A DNA stretch of 64,000 nucleotides from Leptothoe sp034932105 (lineage in GTDB: Bacteria; Cyanobacteriota; Cyanobacteriia; Phormidesmidales; Phormidesmidaceae), in NCBI RefSeq assembly GCF_034932105.1, contig NZ_JAYGIG010000009.1, forward strand, positions 1 to 64,000. Reading direction: 5' to 3'. The position numbers and the translations under genes are program-made. This document shows, in pieces, positions 53,085 through 61,469 of this stretch (position 1 is the stretch's first letter; each line of letters starts with the position of its first letter). The notes below the pieces were generated by a model, which ran no database searches, was not told the DNA's origin, and worked only from the letters and a program-made list of their open reading frames with translations.

Positions 53085-54068
53085 CTACATCTCGTATTTT
53101 TCATAGGCCGCAACAATCCTCTGCACCAATGGGTGGCGCACAACATCGGCCTTAGTCAATTCAGAGAATGCAATACCATCAACTCCTTTGAGCACCTTCA
53201 ACGCCATCGATAAACCTGATTGCCGATCATCGGGCAAGTCCGTTTGGGTAATGTCGCCCGTGACCACCATCCGTGACTTATTACCCAATCGCGTTAACAC
53301 CATTTTCATTTGGGCCGCCGTCGTATTTTGCGCTTCATCCAAAATCACAAACGCGTTATTTAACGTCCGTCCACGCATATAAGCCAGCGGAGCCACCTCA
53401 ATAATGCCGCGTTCCATCAGACTCGGAATACGCTCCGGATCAATTAACTCATGCAGTGCGTCGTACAGGGGACGCAAATAGGGATCTACCTTTTGTTGCA
53501 AATCACCCGGCAAAAAACCCAGCCGCTCACCCGCCTCCACCGCAGGTCGAGTCAAAATTAAACGCTCATACTGCTGCTCAAGAATTGCCCCCACAGCTAC
53601 CATAGCCGCCAAAAAGGTCTTACCCGTACCTGCTGGCCCAGTACAAAAAATTAGATCACTGGTCCGTAAGGCACTGACATACTGACGCTGCCGAAACGTT
53701 TTGGCCCGAATAGTCTCACCCCGACGGGTGCGGGCGATCACATCGCCATGGAGCTTCCCAAGATCATCCTCCCGGTGAGTATCCAGAGCATGGATTGCAG
53801 TCATCACATCAGCCACAGAGACAGCCTGTCCTTGGGACCAGATGGACTTAAGCACAGTCACCAAATTCTTAGAGCGTTCTACCTGGCTAGCCGTGCCTGA
53901 CATCAAAAGCGTCGTACCACGCATGACCAACCTAGCTCCTGTCTGCTGAGATAGGCGTTTAATAGCGTCTTCCTGATAACCCGCCATGGCCATCGCCTGT
54001 TCAGCCGTATCAAACTCAAATGTGAAGGCACCTTCCATACAATGGCCTAATTTTGCCACCATAGGCAT
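53085..54068 (-). CDS. phoH: PhoH-family ATPase
   Basis: The 327-aa protein has an N-terminal KH-like region (LVMRGTTLLMSGTASQVERSKNLV), then the PhoH ATPase with RTRRGETIRAKTFRQRQYV, Walker A CTGPAGTGKTFLAAM (near residue 143), and AFVILDEAQNTTAAQMKMVLTRLG. PhoH/PhoH2-like ATPases act in RNA metabolism. It lies third in an operon behind rpsP and a KH protein, which supports an RNA role. Confidence 0.95.
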   Translation of the reverse strand: MPMVAKLGHCMEGAFTFEFDTAEQAMAMAGYQEDAIKRLSQQTGARLVMRGTTLLMSGTASQVERSKNLVTVLKSIWSQGQAVSVADVMTAIHALDTHREDDLGKLHGDVIARTRRGETIRAKTFRQRQYVSALRTSDLIFCTGPAGTGKTFLAAMVAVGAILEQQYERLILTRPAVEAGERLGFLPGDLQQKVDPYLRPLYDALHELIDPERIPSLMERGIIEVAPLAYMRGRTLNNAFVILDEAQNTTAAQMKMVLTRLGNKSRMVVTGDITQTDLPDDRQSGLSMALKVLKGVDGIAFSELTKADVVRHPLVQRIVAAYEKYEM

Positions 54069-54175
54069 CCAAGATCCGGCATCTTCCGATCTCTCATTGC
54101 CTGGGCATATGCAATAACTATCCCTATCGCTTCAGCCACTATCGCTTTAGTCACTAAAATTTCAGCTATACCGAA

Positions 54176-54559
54176 CTATGTATCTTGATCATTACGCCTG
54201 GGGGTAGGTGCCTTGGGCTTCGGTCTACTAACACTATCCCGACGGGGGCGACCACCACCACGGCCGCCACGCGGCCGCGAACGATCAGAACCATCCCCCG
54301 ATCCCTGGGATGATTCACCATAAACATCAAGGTTCACTGAGCAACCATGCAGTGTGCCAGTCGCCTTCAAAACTTGACGTATGGCCTGGATATTTCGACC
54401 ACCACGGCCAAAAACTCGACCCTTATCATCCCCGTCAAAGGCAACTCGAACCCAAAGCCGCTGACCATCAGCAAGCGGCTCAACGTTTAACTTCAACGCA
54501 TCAGGAGACTCCAGAAAAGGAGTTACCAAAAAACGAACTAAGGCTTCAAAGTCAGGCAC
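54176..54559 (-). CDS. khpA: KH-domain RNA-binding protein, KhpA-like, with RG-rich tail
   Basis: The 127-aa protein has a KH domain of the KhpA/YlqC family with the RNA-binding loop VFGRGGRNIQAIRQVL and EALVRFLVTPFLESPDALKLN before it. It carries a C-terminal tail of about 45 residues rich in Gly, Arg and Ser (SRPRGGRGGGRPRRDS), an RGG-like disordered extension not found in the Bacillus or Streptococcus proteins. KhpA in other bacteria partners with KhpB and regulates division-related mRNAs. It lies between rpsP and phoH. Confidence 0.9.
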   Translation of the reverse strand: MPDFEALVRFLVTPFLESPDALKLNVEPLADGQRLWVRVAFDGDDKGRVFGRGGRNIQAIRQVLKATGTLHGCSVNLDVYGESSQGSGDGSDRSRPRGGRGGGRPRRDSVSRPKPKAPTPRRNDQDT

Positions 54560-54690
54560 ATGCGTTACCTTCTAACATCTAGCAGCAAGCATAGTAAAAA
54601 TGTGGATGTACAAAGCCTATACCAGGCAAAAAGTTGCCAATGTACAGGCTGCTAAGCAAAAGCTAGTCTCAACCACCAGAACTACTCAAA

Positions 54691-54939
54691 CTACGCCTTT
54701 AGCTGTTCGTATACATTGGCCTTTTGAAGAATATGCTGCACAGTCTTGGTAGGTTGTGCCCCTTCTTTAAGGCGCTTCAAAATCGCAGGTACTTCTAGAC
54801 GGGTTTCATCGGTCCGGGGATTATAAAATCCGAGTTCTTCTATGGGGCGACCATCACGGCGATCTCGGCTATTCATAGCCACAATCCGATAGCTCACCTC
54901 ACGTTTTTTGCCGTAACGCTTCAGTCGCAATTTGATCAT
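54691..54939 (-). CDS. rpsP: 30S ribosomal protein S16
   Basis: The 82-aa protein has the S16 pattern MIKLRLKRYGKKREVSYRIVAM, RDRRDGRPIEELGFYNPRT and RLKEGAQPTKTVQHIL. Start at ATG 54939; the frame is open farther upstream to 54987 but S16 proteins begin at MIKLR. It is first in the rpsP-KH protein-phoH operon. Confidence 0.97.
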   Translation of the reverse strand: MIKLRLKRYGKKREVSYRIVAMNSRDRRDGRPIEELGFYNPRTDETRLEVPAILKRLKEGAQPTKTVQHILQKANVYEQLKA

Positions 54940-55094
54940 AGTTGGGTTGAAACGGTCTGTTCGTTTGAAAGTTTGGACATACTCCACTGGCTGAAAAGTA
55001 CCTATTTTCCGGACCCATTAGGAGTCATGAAAATCAACATAAGCCAGCGAACTCATATAGAGCATCTAATTCTATCACCCATAAGCAGGATCTA

Positions 55095-55120
55095 CACTGC
55101 AGTCAAAGCAAGCTGCAGTG
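55095..55120. terminator. Hairpin downstream of psbN
   Basis: CACTGCAG and CTGCAGTG with a ten-base loop. It sits 70 bases beyond the psbN stop, on a strand without T-run. It is a plausible but weak terminator. Confidence 0.4.
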
Positions 55121-55188
55121 AGAACCCGTTGGAGACCTATGCAATGGTCTGATTAAAAGATGGAACGTAGTGACACCATAGAAATGAC

Positions 55189-55320
55189 TTAATCTTCATG
55201 ATCGTCAAATGGATCCGCGAGTTGTTTGGAAGGGGGGCCAAATGCCGTATATATCGCAAGTCCAGTAAAGGTGACGACGATAGCGCCTACTGAAATGATA
55301 AGAACTGTTGCAGAATCCAT
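55189..55320 (-). CDS. psbN: Photosystem II assembly protein PsbN
   Basis: The 43-aa protein starts MDSATVLIISVGAIVVTFTG and ends PFDDHED, with one membrane span and the conserved LAIYTAFGPPSKQLADPF. PsbN is needed for PSII repair and assembly in chloroplasts. It is divergent from psbH, the arrangement found in many cyanobacteria and plastids. Short enough to escape length-limited gene finding. Confidence 0.95.
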   Translation of the reverse strand: MDSATVLIISVGAIVVTFTGLAIYTAFGPPSKQLADPFDDHED

Positions 55321-55396
55321 GGGATCGTTTAAGCCGTAGAGGATGTAAAATCTATGATATTACAGATTATAAAGTGACCTTAAGGTAGATACACCC

Positions 55397-55600
55397 ATGG
55401 CACAGGAAACTCGGTTGGGAAACCTGCTTAAACCCCTCAACTCTGAATACGGTAAAGTCACCCCAGGCTGGGGTACTACTCCTTTGATGGGAGTATTTAT
55501 GGTACTTTTCCTTGTTTTTCTACTCATCATCCTGCAGCTCTATAACAACTCCATTCAAATTCAAGGGGTTGATGTTGACTGGCGTAGCCTGAGCTTTTAG
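55397..55600 (+). CDS. psbH: Photosystem II protein PsbH
   Basis: The 67-aa PSII subunit has a stromal N-terminus and one span: LGNLLKPLNSEYGKVTPGWGTTPLMGVFMVLFLVFLLIILQLYNNSI. It stabilises QA/QB and the CP47 neighbourhood. Divergent from psbN with a 76-base gap that must contain both promoters. Followed by a strong palindrome. Confidence 0.97.
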   Translation: MAQETRLGNLLKPLNSEYGKVTPGWGTTPLMGVFMVLFLVFLLIILQLYNNSIQIQGVDVDWRSLSF

Positions 55601-55668
55601 GTCAGCTCTGGTCAACATGTGAGTTGCCTGTGGTGATAGTTATCAAGGTAGCCTGTTAGAAAGTGGAC

Positions 55669-55714
55669 AACTGGGAAAGGGGATAGGCTAATAGGTCTGT
55701 CCCCTTTCCCAGTT
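55669..55714. terminator. Palindromic hairpin after psbH
   Basis: A 15-bp perfect stem AACTGGGAAAGGGGA/TCCCCTTTCCCAGTT with a loop of about 16 bases. No T-run, so it may stabilise the psbH message 3' end as well as terminate it. Confidence 0.65.
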
Positions 55715-55809
55715 AGCTAATCTATAGTCAAGCATTTGCAAGCATTTGTCAGGACCAGCACTGGTGCGTCGGTGCTGGCTAGTTAGCAGTCAGCGGGAGA
55801 TTTACCGGA

Positions 55810-56112
55810 ATGAATATTTTTGGCATTGGTCTGCCAGAGATGGCTCTGATTATGATGGTGGCCTTGCTGGTATTTGGCCCCAAGAAGTTGCCTGAAATTG
55901 GGCGTAGCCTAGGTAAGGCCCTCAAAGGGTTTCAAGATGCTTCGAGGGAATTTGAAGATGAGTTCAAAAAGGAAGCTGCTCGCATCGAAAAAACGGTGGC
56001 AGAACCGATAAAAGCTACATTGGAGAAACCAGAGCCCAAGGCCCTCAATCCAGATGCTGAGGAGACGCTCGCATCGGACACAGTTAGCGCCACCACAGAG
56101 GAAACTGCATAG
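55810..56112 (+). CDS. tatA: Twin-arginine translocase subunit TatA/E
   Basis: The 100-aa protein has the N-terminal span MNIFGIGLPEMALIMMVALLVFGPKKLPEIGRSLGKALKGF and an amphipathic helix, then an Ala/Glu-rich tail. TatA forms the export channel for folded proteins, including thylakoid lumen cargo. 42 bases ahead of pth. Confidence 0.95.
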   Translation: MNIFGIGLPEMALIMMVALLVFGPKKLPEIGRSLGKALKGFQDASREFEDEFKKEAARIEKTVAEPIKATLEKPEPKALNPDAEETLASDTVSATTEETA

Positions 56113-56154
56113 GGAGCATTAGATAAACTTGCGGCAATAGGATGTGGCGGTAGG

Positions 56155-56784
56155 ATGACGACCATAGAGGCTGATTCTCCACAGATGCCTAAATTGCTAG
56201 TTGGCCTGGGGAATCCGGGACAAAAGTATGAGCGCACGCGGCATAATATTGGGTTTGAAATTATCGACAATCTAGCGAAAGCATGGTCTGTTCCGCTTTC
56301 GGACAACAAACGGTTCCAAGGCCATGTTGCCGAAACCCGTGCAGCGTCTGGTGACCGCTTAATTTTGCTGAAACCCTCTACCTACATGAATCTCTCTGGG
56401 CAGTCCGTGCGCTCAGTATTGGACTGGTATAAGTTACAGCCCATCCATGTGTTAGTGATTTATGACGACATGGATTTGCCCATTGGTAAGCTGCGAATGA
56501 GAATGTCTGGTTCAGCCGGGGGACATAACGGGATGAAATCGATTATTTCTCACCTGGGAACCCAGGACTTCCCCCGACTGAGGCTGGGGATCAGTCGGGT
56601 AGATGGCGCAGACAAGCAGGCTAATCGTGCAGTAGTTGGTCATGTGCTGGGTAAATTTGCGCCAGACGAGCGTAAAGTTGTGGATGCTGCTATTAATCTT
56701 GCTGGGGAAGCCATAGAATTTAGCCTTGGTAAAGGCATTGAAAGGGCTATGAGTCTTTACAATGGGCGAGAAGCTACAGTTTAG
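56155..56784 (+). CDS. pth: Peptidyl-tRNA hydrolase
   Basis: The 209-aa enzyme frees tRNA from stalled peptidyl-tRNA. Catalytic region LLVGLGNPGQKYERTRHNIGFEI, then LLKPSTYMNLSGQSV and HVLVIYDDMDLPIGKLRMRMSGSAGGHNGMKSII. Fully conserved. Starts MTTIEADSPQMPKLL, so the N-terminus is slightly longer than usual; MPKLL (56185) is the classical start. Confidence 0.97.
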   Translation: MTTIEADSPQMPKLLVGLGNPGQKYERTRHNIGFEIIDNLAKAWSVPLSDNKRFQGHVAETRAASGDRLILLKPSTYMNLSGQSVRSVLDWYKLQPIHVLVIYDDMDLPIGKLRMRMSGSAGGHNGMKSIISHLGTQDFPRLRLGISRVDGADKQANRAVVGHVLGKFAPDERKVVDAAINLAGEAIEFSLGKGIERAMSLYNGREATV

Positions 56785-56875
56785 ATGCAAGGGTTTAGAT
56801 GCAGGTAGCCTAAAAACCCGATCTACTCTGAACATCAATACCTATGGAGTTAGGGTCGTATTGTTGTGACAAGTC

Positions 56876-57532
56876 GTGGCTAAGGTCAAACAGAAGCAGG
56901 TAGTGCCTAAGGTACTAGTGATTCTCAACGGTAAGGGTGGGGTGGGAAAAACCACAACTGCCGTTAATTTAGCCGCAATTTTTGCAGAAGATAAGCGCGT
57001 TTTATTGATTGATAGCGATAGTCAACGCTCGGCAACGTGGTGGCTAGAACGGGTACACCAGGCCTTTGATTTTTCCCATGAAACTGATGCCACCATGCTA
57101 GGGCAGCTGAAATCCCTGGATAAGTATGAGTTGATTGTGGTTGATACCCCTCCAGCGCTACACTCTAAAGCCTTAGCTGCTGTATTGCCGGTGGCTGATT
57201 ACCTGTTGCTGCCCACGCCGCCAGCCCCCATGGATGTGACCGCCCTTATCAGTACCGTCAAAACCGTTGCGCAACCCTCTGGGGTTTTTCATCGGGTATT
57301 GCTGACAAGGGTTGATTCCCGTAGTTTAAAAGAAGCGCAAGAAGCTCAAACCATGTTGGAAAAGTTGGATATTGCTGCTTTTCAAACTTACATAAGAAAT
57401 TACAAAGCCCACGAACGTGCTGCTATGGAAGGTTGCGCTATCAGTCAATGGAAGGGAGCCAACGCGCAAGAAGCCCAGGCCGACTACTATAAAGTTGCCG
57501 CTGAAGTCCTAATGGACTGGAAAAGATTATGA
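56876..57532 (+). CDS. mcdA: ParA/MinD-type ATPase, McdA-like
   Basis: The 218-aa ATPase has the deviant Walker A NGKGGVGKTTT (signature Lys residue 20, P-loop 19-26), Walker A' VVDTPPALHS and a ParA-type C-terminal region. It starts at a GTG. Such small ParA proteins position DNA or bodies. Here the next gene overlaps by four bases and encodes a coiled-coil protein with type-2-McdB-like ends, which suggests this is McdA, the nucleoid-gradient ATPase that spaces carboxysomes. The assignment is by gene context and signature, not search. A plasmid-type or chromosomal ParA is the alternative. Confidence 0.7.
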   Translation: MAKVKQKQVVPKVLVILNGKGGVGKTTTAVNLAAIFAEDKRVLLIDSDSQRSATWWLERVHQAFDFSHETDATMLGQLKSLDKYELIVVDTPPALHSKALAAVLPVADYLLLPTPPAPMDVTALISTVKTVAQPSGVFHRVLLTRVDSRSLKEAQEAQTMLEKLDIAAFQTYIRNYKAHERAAMEGCAISQWKGANAQEAQADYYKVAAEVLMDWKRL

Positions 57533-58176
57533 CTAAAAAACGCATCGCCGATCTGCTCAAAGAAGAAGTTGAAAAAACTGACAACGCCGCTCAGACTGCA
57601 GCCAAAAGTGCATCCAAGTCTTCCAAGGTGGATGCTGATGCCACCAGCGCTGCCAGCAAGGGAGCTGCTGCTGGCAATCAGGGAAGAGCGCGTACGAGTA
57701 AGGATGCCTCAGCTGCTGCTGTCAAAAAAACTACTACAACGGGTGGCAGCACCACGGCACTGGAAAAACAGGTAGCAGAATTAGAAACTGCCCTAAAGCA
57801 AGCCAAAGAACAAATTCTTGAATTACAGGGCGATATAGAAACCCATCAAACCCGGATATTTGAACTGAAGGATGAGTTAACTGCTGCAAATAAGGCCACA
57901 ACGGATAAGGCTGAAGAACTGTCAAAAATTATCCAGGAGCTTGAAACTGCCAAGAACACGATCCGGCAAATTACCGTAACCCCGTCCGCAGAGACAGCCA
58001 GTACAAAAGAAGAGACACCACCGAGAGTAATCCACGGTGCAGATTTAGCCTCAAATCGTAGTACCCTCAGCCTGCGCAATCGACCTAACAGCTACAAAGC
58101 GATTCCTGATTATGCCATCCAGCGCGGTGAGCAAAACAGTATGCTGTCTGACGATGATATTGGCTGGGTTGATTAG
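57529..58176 (+). CDS. mcdB: Coiled-coil partner protein, McdB-like (type 2)
   Basis: The 215-aa protein starts MTKKRIADLLKEEVEKTDN, a charged N-terminal stretch. It continues with an Ala/Lys/Ser-rich disordered region (about 25-80) and a long coiled coil (about 80-150, ALEKQVAELETALKQAKEQ), and ends DDDIGWVD with a near-terminal Trp213. A basic N-terminus, disordered region, central coiled coil and invariant Trp close to the C-terminus are the published hallmarks of McdB, which loads on carboxysomes and is moved by McdA. Start overlaps the ParA gene's stop by four bases. Sequence divergence is high in this family, so confidence rests on architecture and context. Confidence 0.68.
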   Translation: MTKKRIADLLKEEVEKTDNAAQTAAKSASKSSKVDADATSAASKGAAAGNQGRARTSKDASAAAVKKTTTTGGSTTALEKQVAELETALKQAKEQILELQGDIETHQTRIFELKDELTAANKATTDKAEELSKIIQELETAKNTIRQITVTPSAETASTKEETPPRVIHGADLASNRSTLSLRNRPNSYKAIPDYAIQRGEQNSMLSDDDIGWVD

Positions 58177-58285
58177 CTAAGATCAAGGCCAGCCATATAT
58201 TGTCATAGCGTTTTTTTACAGTTGACTACATCTGCTGGTTTATGACTGGCGATATCAATTAACCTGACAGACATTGTGTACAGGT

Positions 58286-59404
58286 ATGGTTATGGATGTG
58301 AGAGCCGCCGTTGCCCATCAAGCGGGTCAGCCTCTAACGATAGAAACGCTGACTTTGGATGGACCGAGGGCCGGTGAGGTGCTGGTAGAGATCAAAGCCA
58401 CGGGTGTGTGTCATACGGATGCTTATACCCTCTCAGGTAAAGATCCAGAAGGTTTATTTCCATCCATCCTAGGCCACGAAGGTGCTGGCGTAGTTGTGGA
58501 CGTTGGGGCTGACGTCAAAAGCCTTAAACCGGGCGATCATGTCATTCCCTTATATGTGCCTGAGTGCCGTGCCTGTGAGTATTGTTTAAGTGGTAAAACC
58601 AACCTGTGTCAGTCGATTCGTGTTACCCAGGGCCGTGGCCTGATGCCCGATGGTACCAGTCGCTTTCGGTTGAATAATGAGCCGATTTATCACTACATGG
58701 GTACGTCGACGTTTGCCAACTATACTGTTGTACCTGAGATTTCCCTTGCCAAAATTCGAGAAGATGCGCCTTTTGAGAAGGTTTGTTATGTCGGCTGCGG
58801 TGTCACCACCGGCATAGGTGCTGTGATTAATACGGCAAAGGTAGAACCTGGGGCCAATGTGATTGTGTTCGGGCTCGGTGGCATTGGGTTAAATGTGATC
58901 CAGGGCTGTCGCTTGGTGGGGGCGAACATGATTGTGGGGGTGGACATTAACCCTGGGAGAAAAGCCCTGGCGGAAAAATTTGGCATGACCCACTTTGTTA
59001 ACCCTAGGGATGTGGAAGGGGACTTAGTGCCCTATTTAGTGGACTTAACTAAGGGTGGCGCTGACTATTCCTTTGAGTGTATTGGGAGTGTGCAGGTGAT
59101 GCGCCAGGCCCTGGAATGCTGTCATAAGGGTTGGGGTGAAAGCATCATTATTGGGGTGGCTGCGTCAGGAGAAGAAATTTCTACTCGACCATTCCAATTA
59201 GTCACGGGGCGGGTTTGGAAGGGTACGGCCTTTGGTGGGGCTAAAGGCCGTACCGATGTGCCTAAAATTGTGGACTGGTACATGGATGGAAAAATCAACA
59301 TTGACGATTTGATCACCCACACATTCTCATTGGAAAAAATCAACGAGGCCTTTGATGTGATGCATGAAGGCAAGTCAATTCGCAGTGTCGTTACTTTTGA
59401 CTAG
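58286..59404 (+). CDS. frmA: S-(hydroxymethyl)glutathione dehydrogenase / class III ADH
   Basis: The 372-aa zinc-dependent alcohol dehydrogenase has VLVEIKATGVCHTDAYTLSG, GHEGAGVVVDVG, structural zinc CRACEYCLSGKTNLC, and NAD motif GLGGIGLNVIQG. The class III features (VNPRDVEGDLVPYLVDLTKGGADYSFECIGS) point to glutathione-dependent formaldehyde dehydrogenase, also acting on S-nitrosoglutathione. Start at ATG 58286; a GTG at 58274 is the alternative. Confidence 0.95.
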   Translation: MVMDVRAAVAHQAGQPLTIETLTLDGPRAGEVLVEIKATGVCHTDAYTLSGKDPEGLFPSILGHEGAGVVVDVGADVKSLKPGDHVIPLYVPECRACEYCLSGKTNLCQSIRVTQGRGLMPDGTSRFRLNNEPIYHYMGTSTFANYTVVPEISLAKIREDAPFEKVCYVGCGVTTGIGAVINTAKVEPGANVIVFGLGGIGLNVIQGCRLVGANMIVGVDINPGRKALAEKFGMTHFVNPRDVEGDLVPYLVDLTKGGADYSFECIGSVQVMRQALECCHKGWGESIIIGVAASGEEISTRPFQLVTGRVWKGTAFGGAKGRTDVPKIVDWYMDGKINIDDLITHTFSLEKINEAFDVMHEGKSIRSVVTFD

Positions 59405-59429
59405 TGAATTGACCTAGGCTAAATTTGAA

Positions 59430-60281
59430 CTAAATTTGCTCGCTGGAAAAGGTATTACATTGTTCAATGTCGCCAGTTGTTAACCCTTGCTTGAACCAAC
59501 GAACCCGCTGGGCGGCACTACCGTGGGTAAAGGATTCCTCTACCACATAACCACGGGATTGCTCCTGTAGGCGGTCGTCCCCAATTTGACTAGCGGCGTT
59601 GAGTGCTTCTTCGACGTCGCCATTTTCTAAGATGTCGCGGGCCTTGTCAGCACGGTTGGCCCACACACCCGCAAAACAGTCTGCTTGCAGTTCTAAACGC
59701 ACTGAGAGCTGATTCGCTTCAGCTTTGCTAGCTCGGCTTTGTAGCTGTCGTACTTGATCAGAAATCCCCAGTACGTTTTGCACATGGTGTCCGACTTCAT
59801 GGGCGATCACATAGGCTTGGGCAAAATCACCGGGAGCTTGGTGACGGTTCTGGAGATCCTTGTAAAAACTGAGATCGATATAAACCTTTTGATCTGCGGG
59901 GCAGTAAAAGGGACCCATGGCGGATTGGGCTGCGCCGCATCCAGACTGTACTGCACCCGAGAATAAGACTAAGGCCGGTTCTGGGTAGGGCTGACCAATT
60001 TCCTGCTGGAAAATCTGATTCCACGTATCCTCAGTGTCTGCCAGCACAATGGAGGTAAACTCGGCTAGCTGATCTTCAGCAGGCGATGTCTGCCCTTGCT
60101 GTGAAGGTGATTGGGATTGGGGTGTAGCCACTTGATTTAGAAGAATGCTGGGATCTCCTCCTAGGAGGGTGACCACTAGGGCTAAGACTAGGATGCCCAG
60201 GCCGCCGCCACCAACAGCGATAGAACTGTTGCCACCACGGCGATCTTCGATATTGCTACTGCGCCGCCCCGTTTTTTTCAT
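59430..60281 (-). CDS. Neutral zinc metallopeptidase, YpfJ family
   Basis: The 283-aa protein has one membrane anchor (GGGGLGILVLALVVTLLGG) and an extracytoplasmic metallopeptidase with VIAHEVGHHVQNVLG and LELQADCFAGVWANR as third ligand, plus a structural Cys pair. Substrate unknown. Convergent with frmA. Confidence 0.9.
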   Translation of the reverse strand: MKKTGRRSSNIEDRRGGNSSIAVGGGGLGILVLALVVTLLGGDPSILLNQVATPQSQSPSQQGQTSPAEDQLAEFTSIVLADTEDTWNQIFQQEIGQPYPEPALVLFSGAVQSGCGAAQSAMGPFYCPADQKVYIDLSFYKDLQNRHQAPGDFAQAYVIAHEVGHHVQNVLGISDQVRQLQSRASKAEANQLSVRLELQADCFAGVWANRADKARDILENGDVEEALNAASQIGDDRLQEQSRGYVVEESFTHGSAAQRVRWFKQGLTTGDIEQCNTFSSEQI

Positions 60282-60456
60282 GGCTATCCCTTAGGTATGT
60301 CGTAAAACATCGATGTCAGATATCTGAATCATAAACCTTGCCCAGGCCCAGGACGATTATTTTTCCAGGAGAACCGACTGGTGCGATGGAGGACGGGGTG
60401 GATTATTTCCTTTTAGCGATAAATTAAACTATGGCGATAAGTCAAACTAATACGGC

Positions 60457-61224
60457 TTATTCTTGTTTGGCTACCTGCTTGGTGAGCGCGGCGATATAAC
60501 GATCAATTCGGTGATCTTGCAAGCTACCGGAAATCATTCGCCAGCTAAACAGGGCATTGAGGCGGATGCGGGTATCTACATGGTCGTAGTTTTGCCAGCG
60601 GCGCGGCAAACCACTGACCACATCATTGCCATTGACAAACCGCCATGTATTGGGGACACGGCGATTGTAGGATGCGACGAAGGCCTTGTTGCCCACCCTG
60701 GGGGCTCCAAACGTGTAGGTTTCTACTGAGATCTTTGGTGAGAAGTTGAACTGTAAATCCACGGCACATAGTTTGGCTAATGCTCCGCCTAAACTGTGAC
60801 CAGTCAAGATCCAGCGGGTCATGGTGCTGTTCTGAACGGTGGTGTGAATGTCAGAACGGGCGGCCAGATATGCCCTGGTAAATCCTGTGTGGATTTTTAC
60901 CCCAGAACCGGTGGGGCCATAAACTTCAGGATAGTTCAGCTCTTTGTTGTCCAGTACTGCATCTTTCACCGCAGACCAGTGGGAGAAATCTAAGTTATTC
61001 AGCCAGTCACGGTCGGCATTACTGCCTCGAAAAATGATGTATCCACACTGGGTGTCGGGGTCTTCTAATAGGGCAACTTGAGTATCCGTAAGCTTGATAT
61101 TAAACAGCTTGGGAACCAGGCTAGGGCGCATACTAAAGCGCAGCCGATCATTGAAATCCCGATAAACTTCATTCGACAGATGGGCACAGCGTAGTGCCAT
61201 TTTGTAGTCTAGTTGATTAGCCAT
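60457..61224 (-). CDS. Class-3 lipase-fold protein
   Basis: The 255-aa protein has WILTGHSLGGALAKLCAVDLQFNF with nucleophile Ser in GHSLG, the oxyanion GSNADRDWLNNLDF region (IIFRGSNADRDW) and the DxxxH-type end (NGNDVVSGLPRRW, DHVDTRIRL, QDHRIDRY). This is the fungal lipase-like (class 3) family. No signal peptide, so it probably acts on membranes from inside. Substrate unknown. Confidence 0.88.
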   Translation of the reverse strand: MANQLDYKMALRCAHLSNEVYRDFNDRLRFSMRPSLVPKLFNIKLTDTQVALLEDPDTQCGYIIFRGSNADRDWLNNLDFSHWSAVKDAVLDNKELNYPEVYGPTGSGVKIHTGFTRAYLAARSDIHTTVQNSTMTRWILTGHSLGGALAKLCAVDLQFNFSPKISVETYTFGAPRVGNKAFVASYNRRVPNTWRFVNGNDVVSGLPRRWQNYDHVDTRIRLNALFSWRMISGSLQDHRIDRYIAALTKQVAKQE

Positions 61225-61469
61225 AATCTCCCCTTAAGTCTATGTCAAACCCTCTGGGGTCAGTGTGCCGCAGAGTTTGGATATGTTGACGACTTGGTGA
61301 TAAAAATTAAGTGTTTACCAGCAGACTCCCCAGATCAAGACATCTGGATCATCCTCCTTACCCAGGGCTTCAGTTTGGAGATTCCGTATTCCGTATGCCA
61401 CCACCGAATCTCAGATTTGAGACGTTTGACGGGCTCAAATTCTGACTGTACAAATGATGAATTAGGCTT

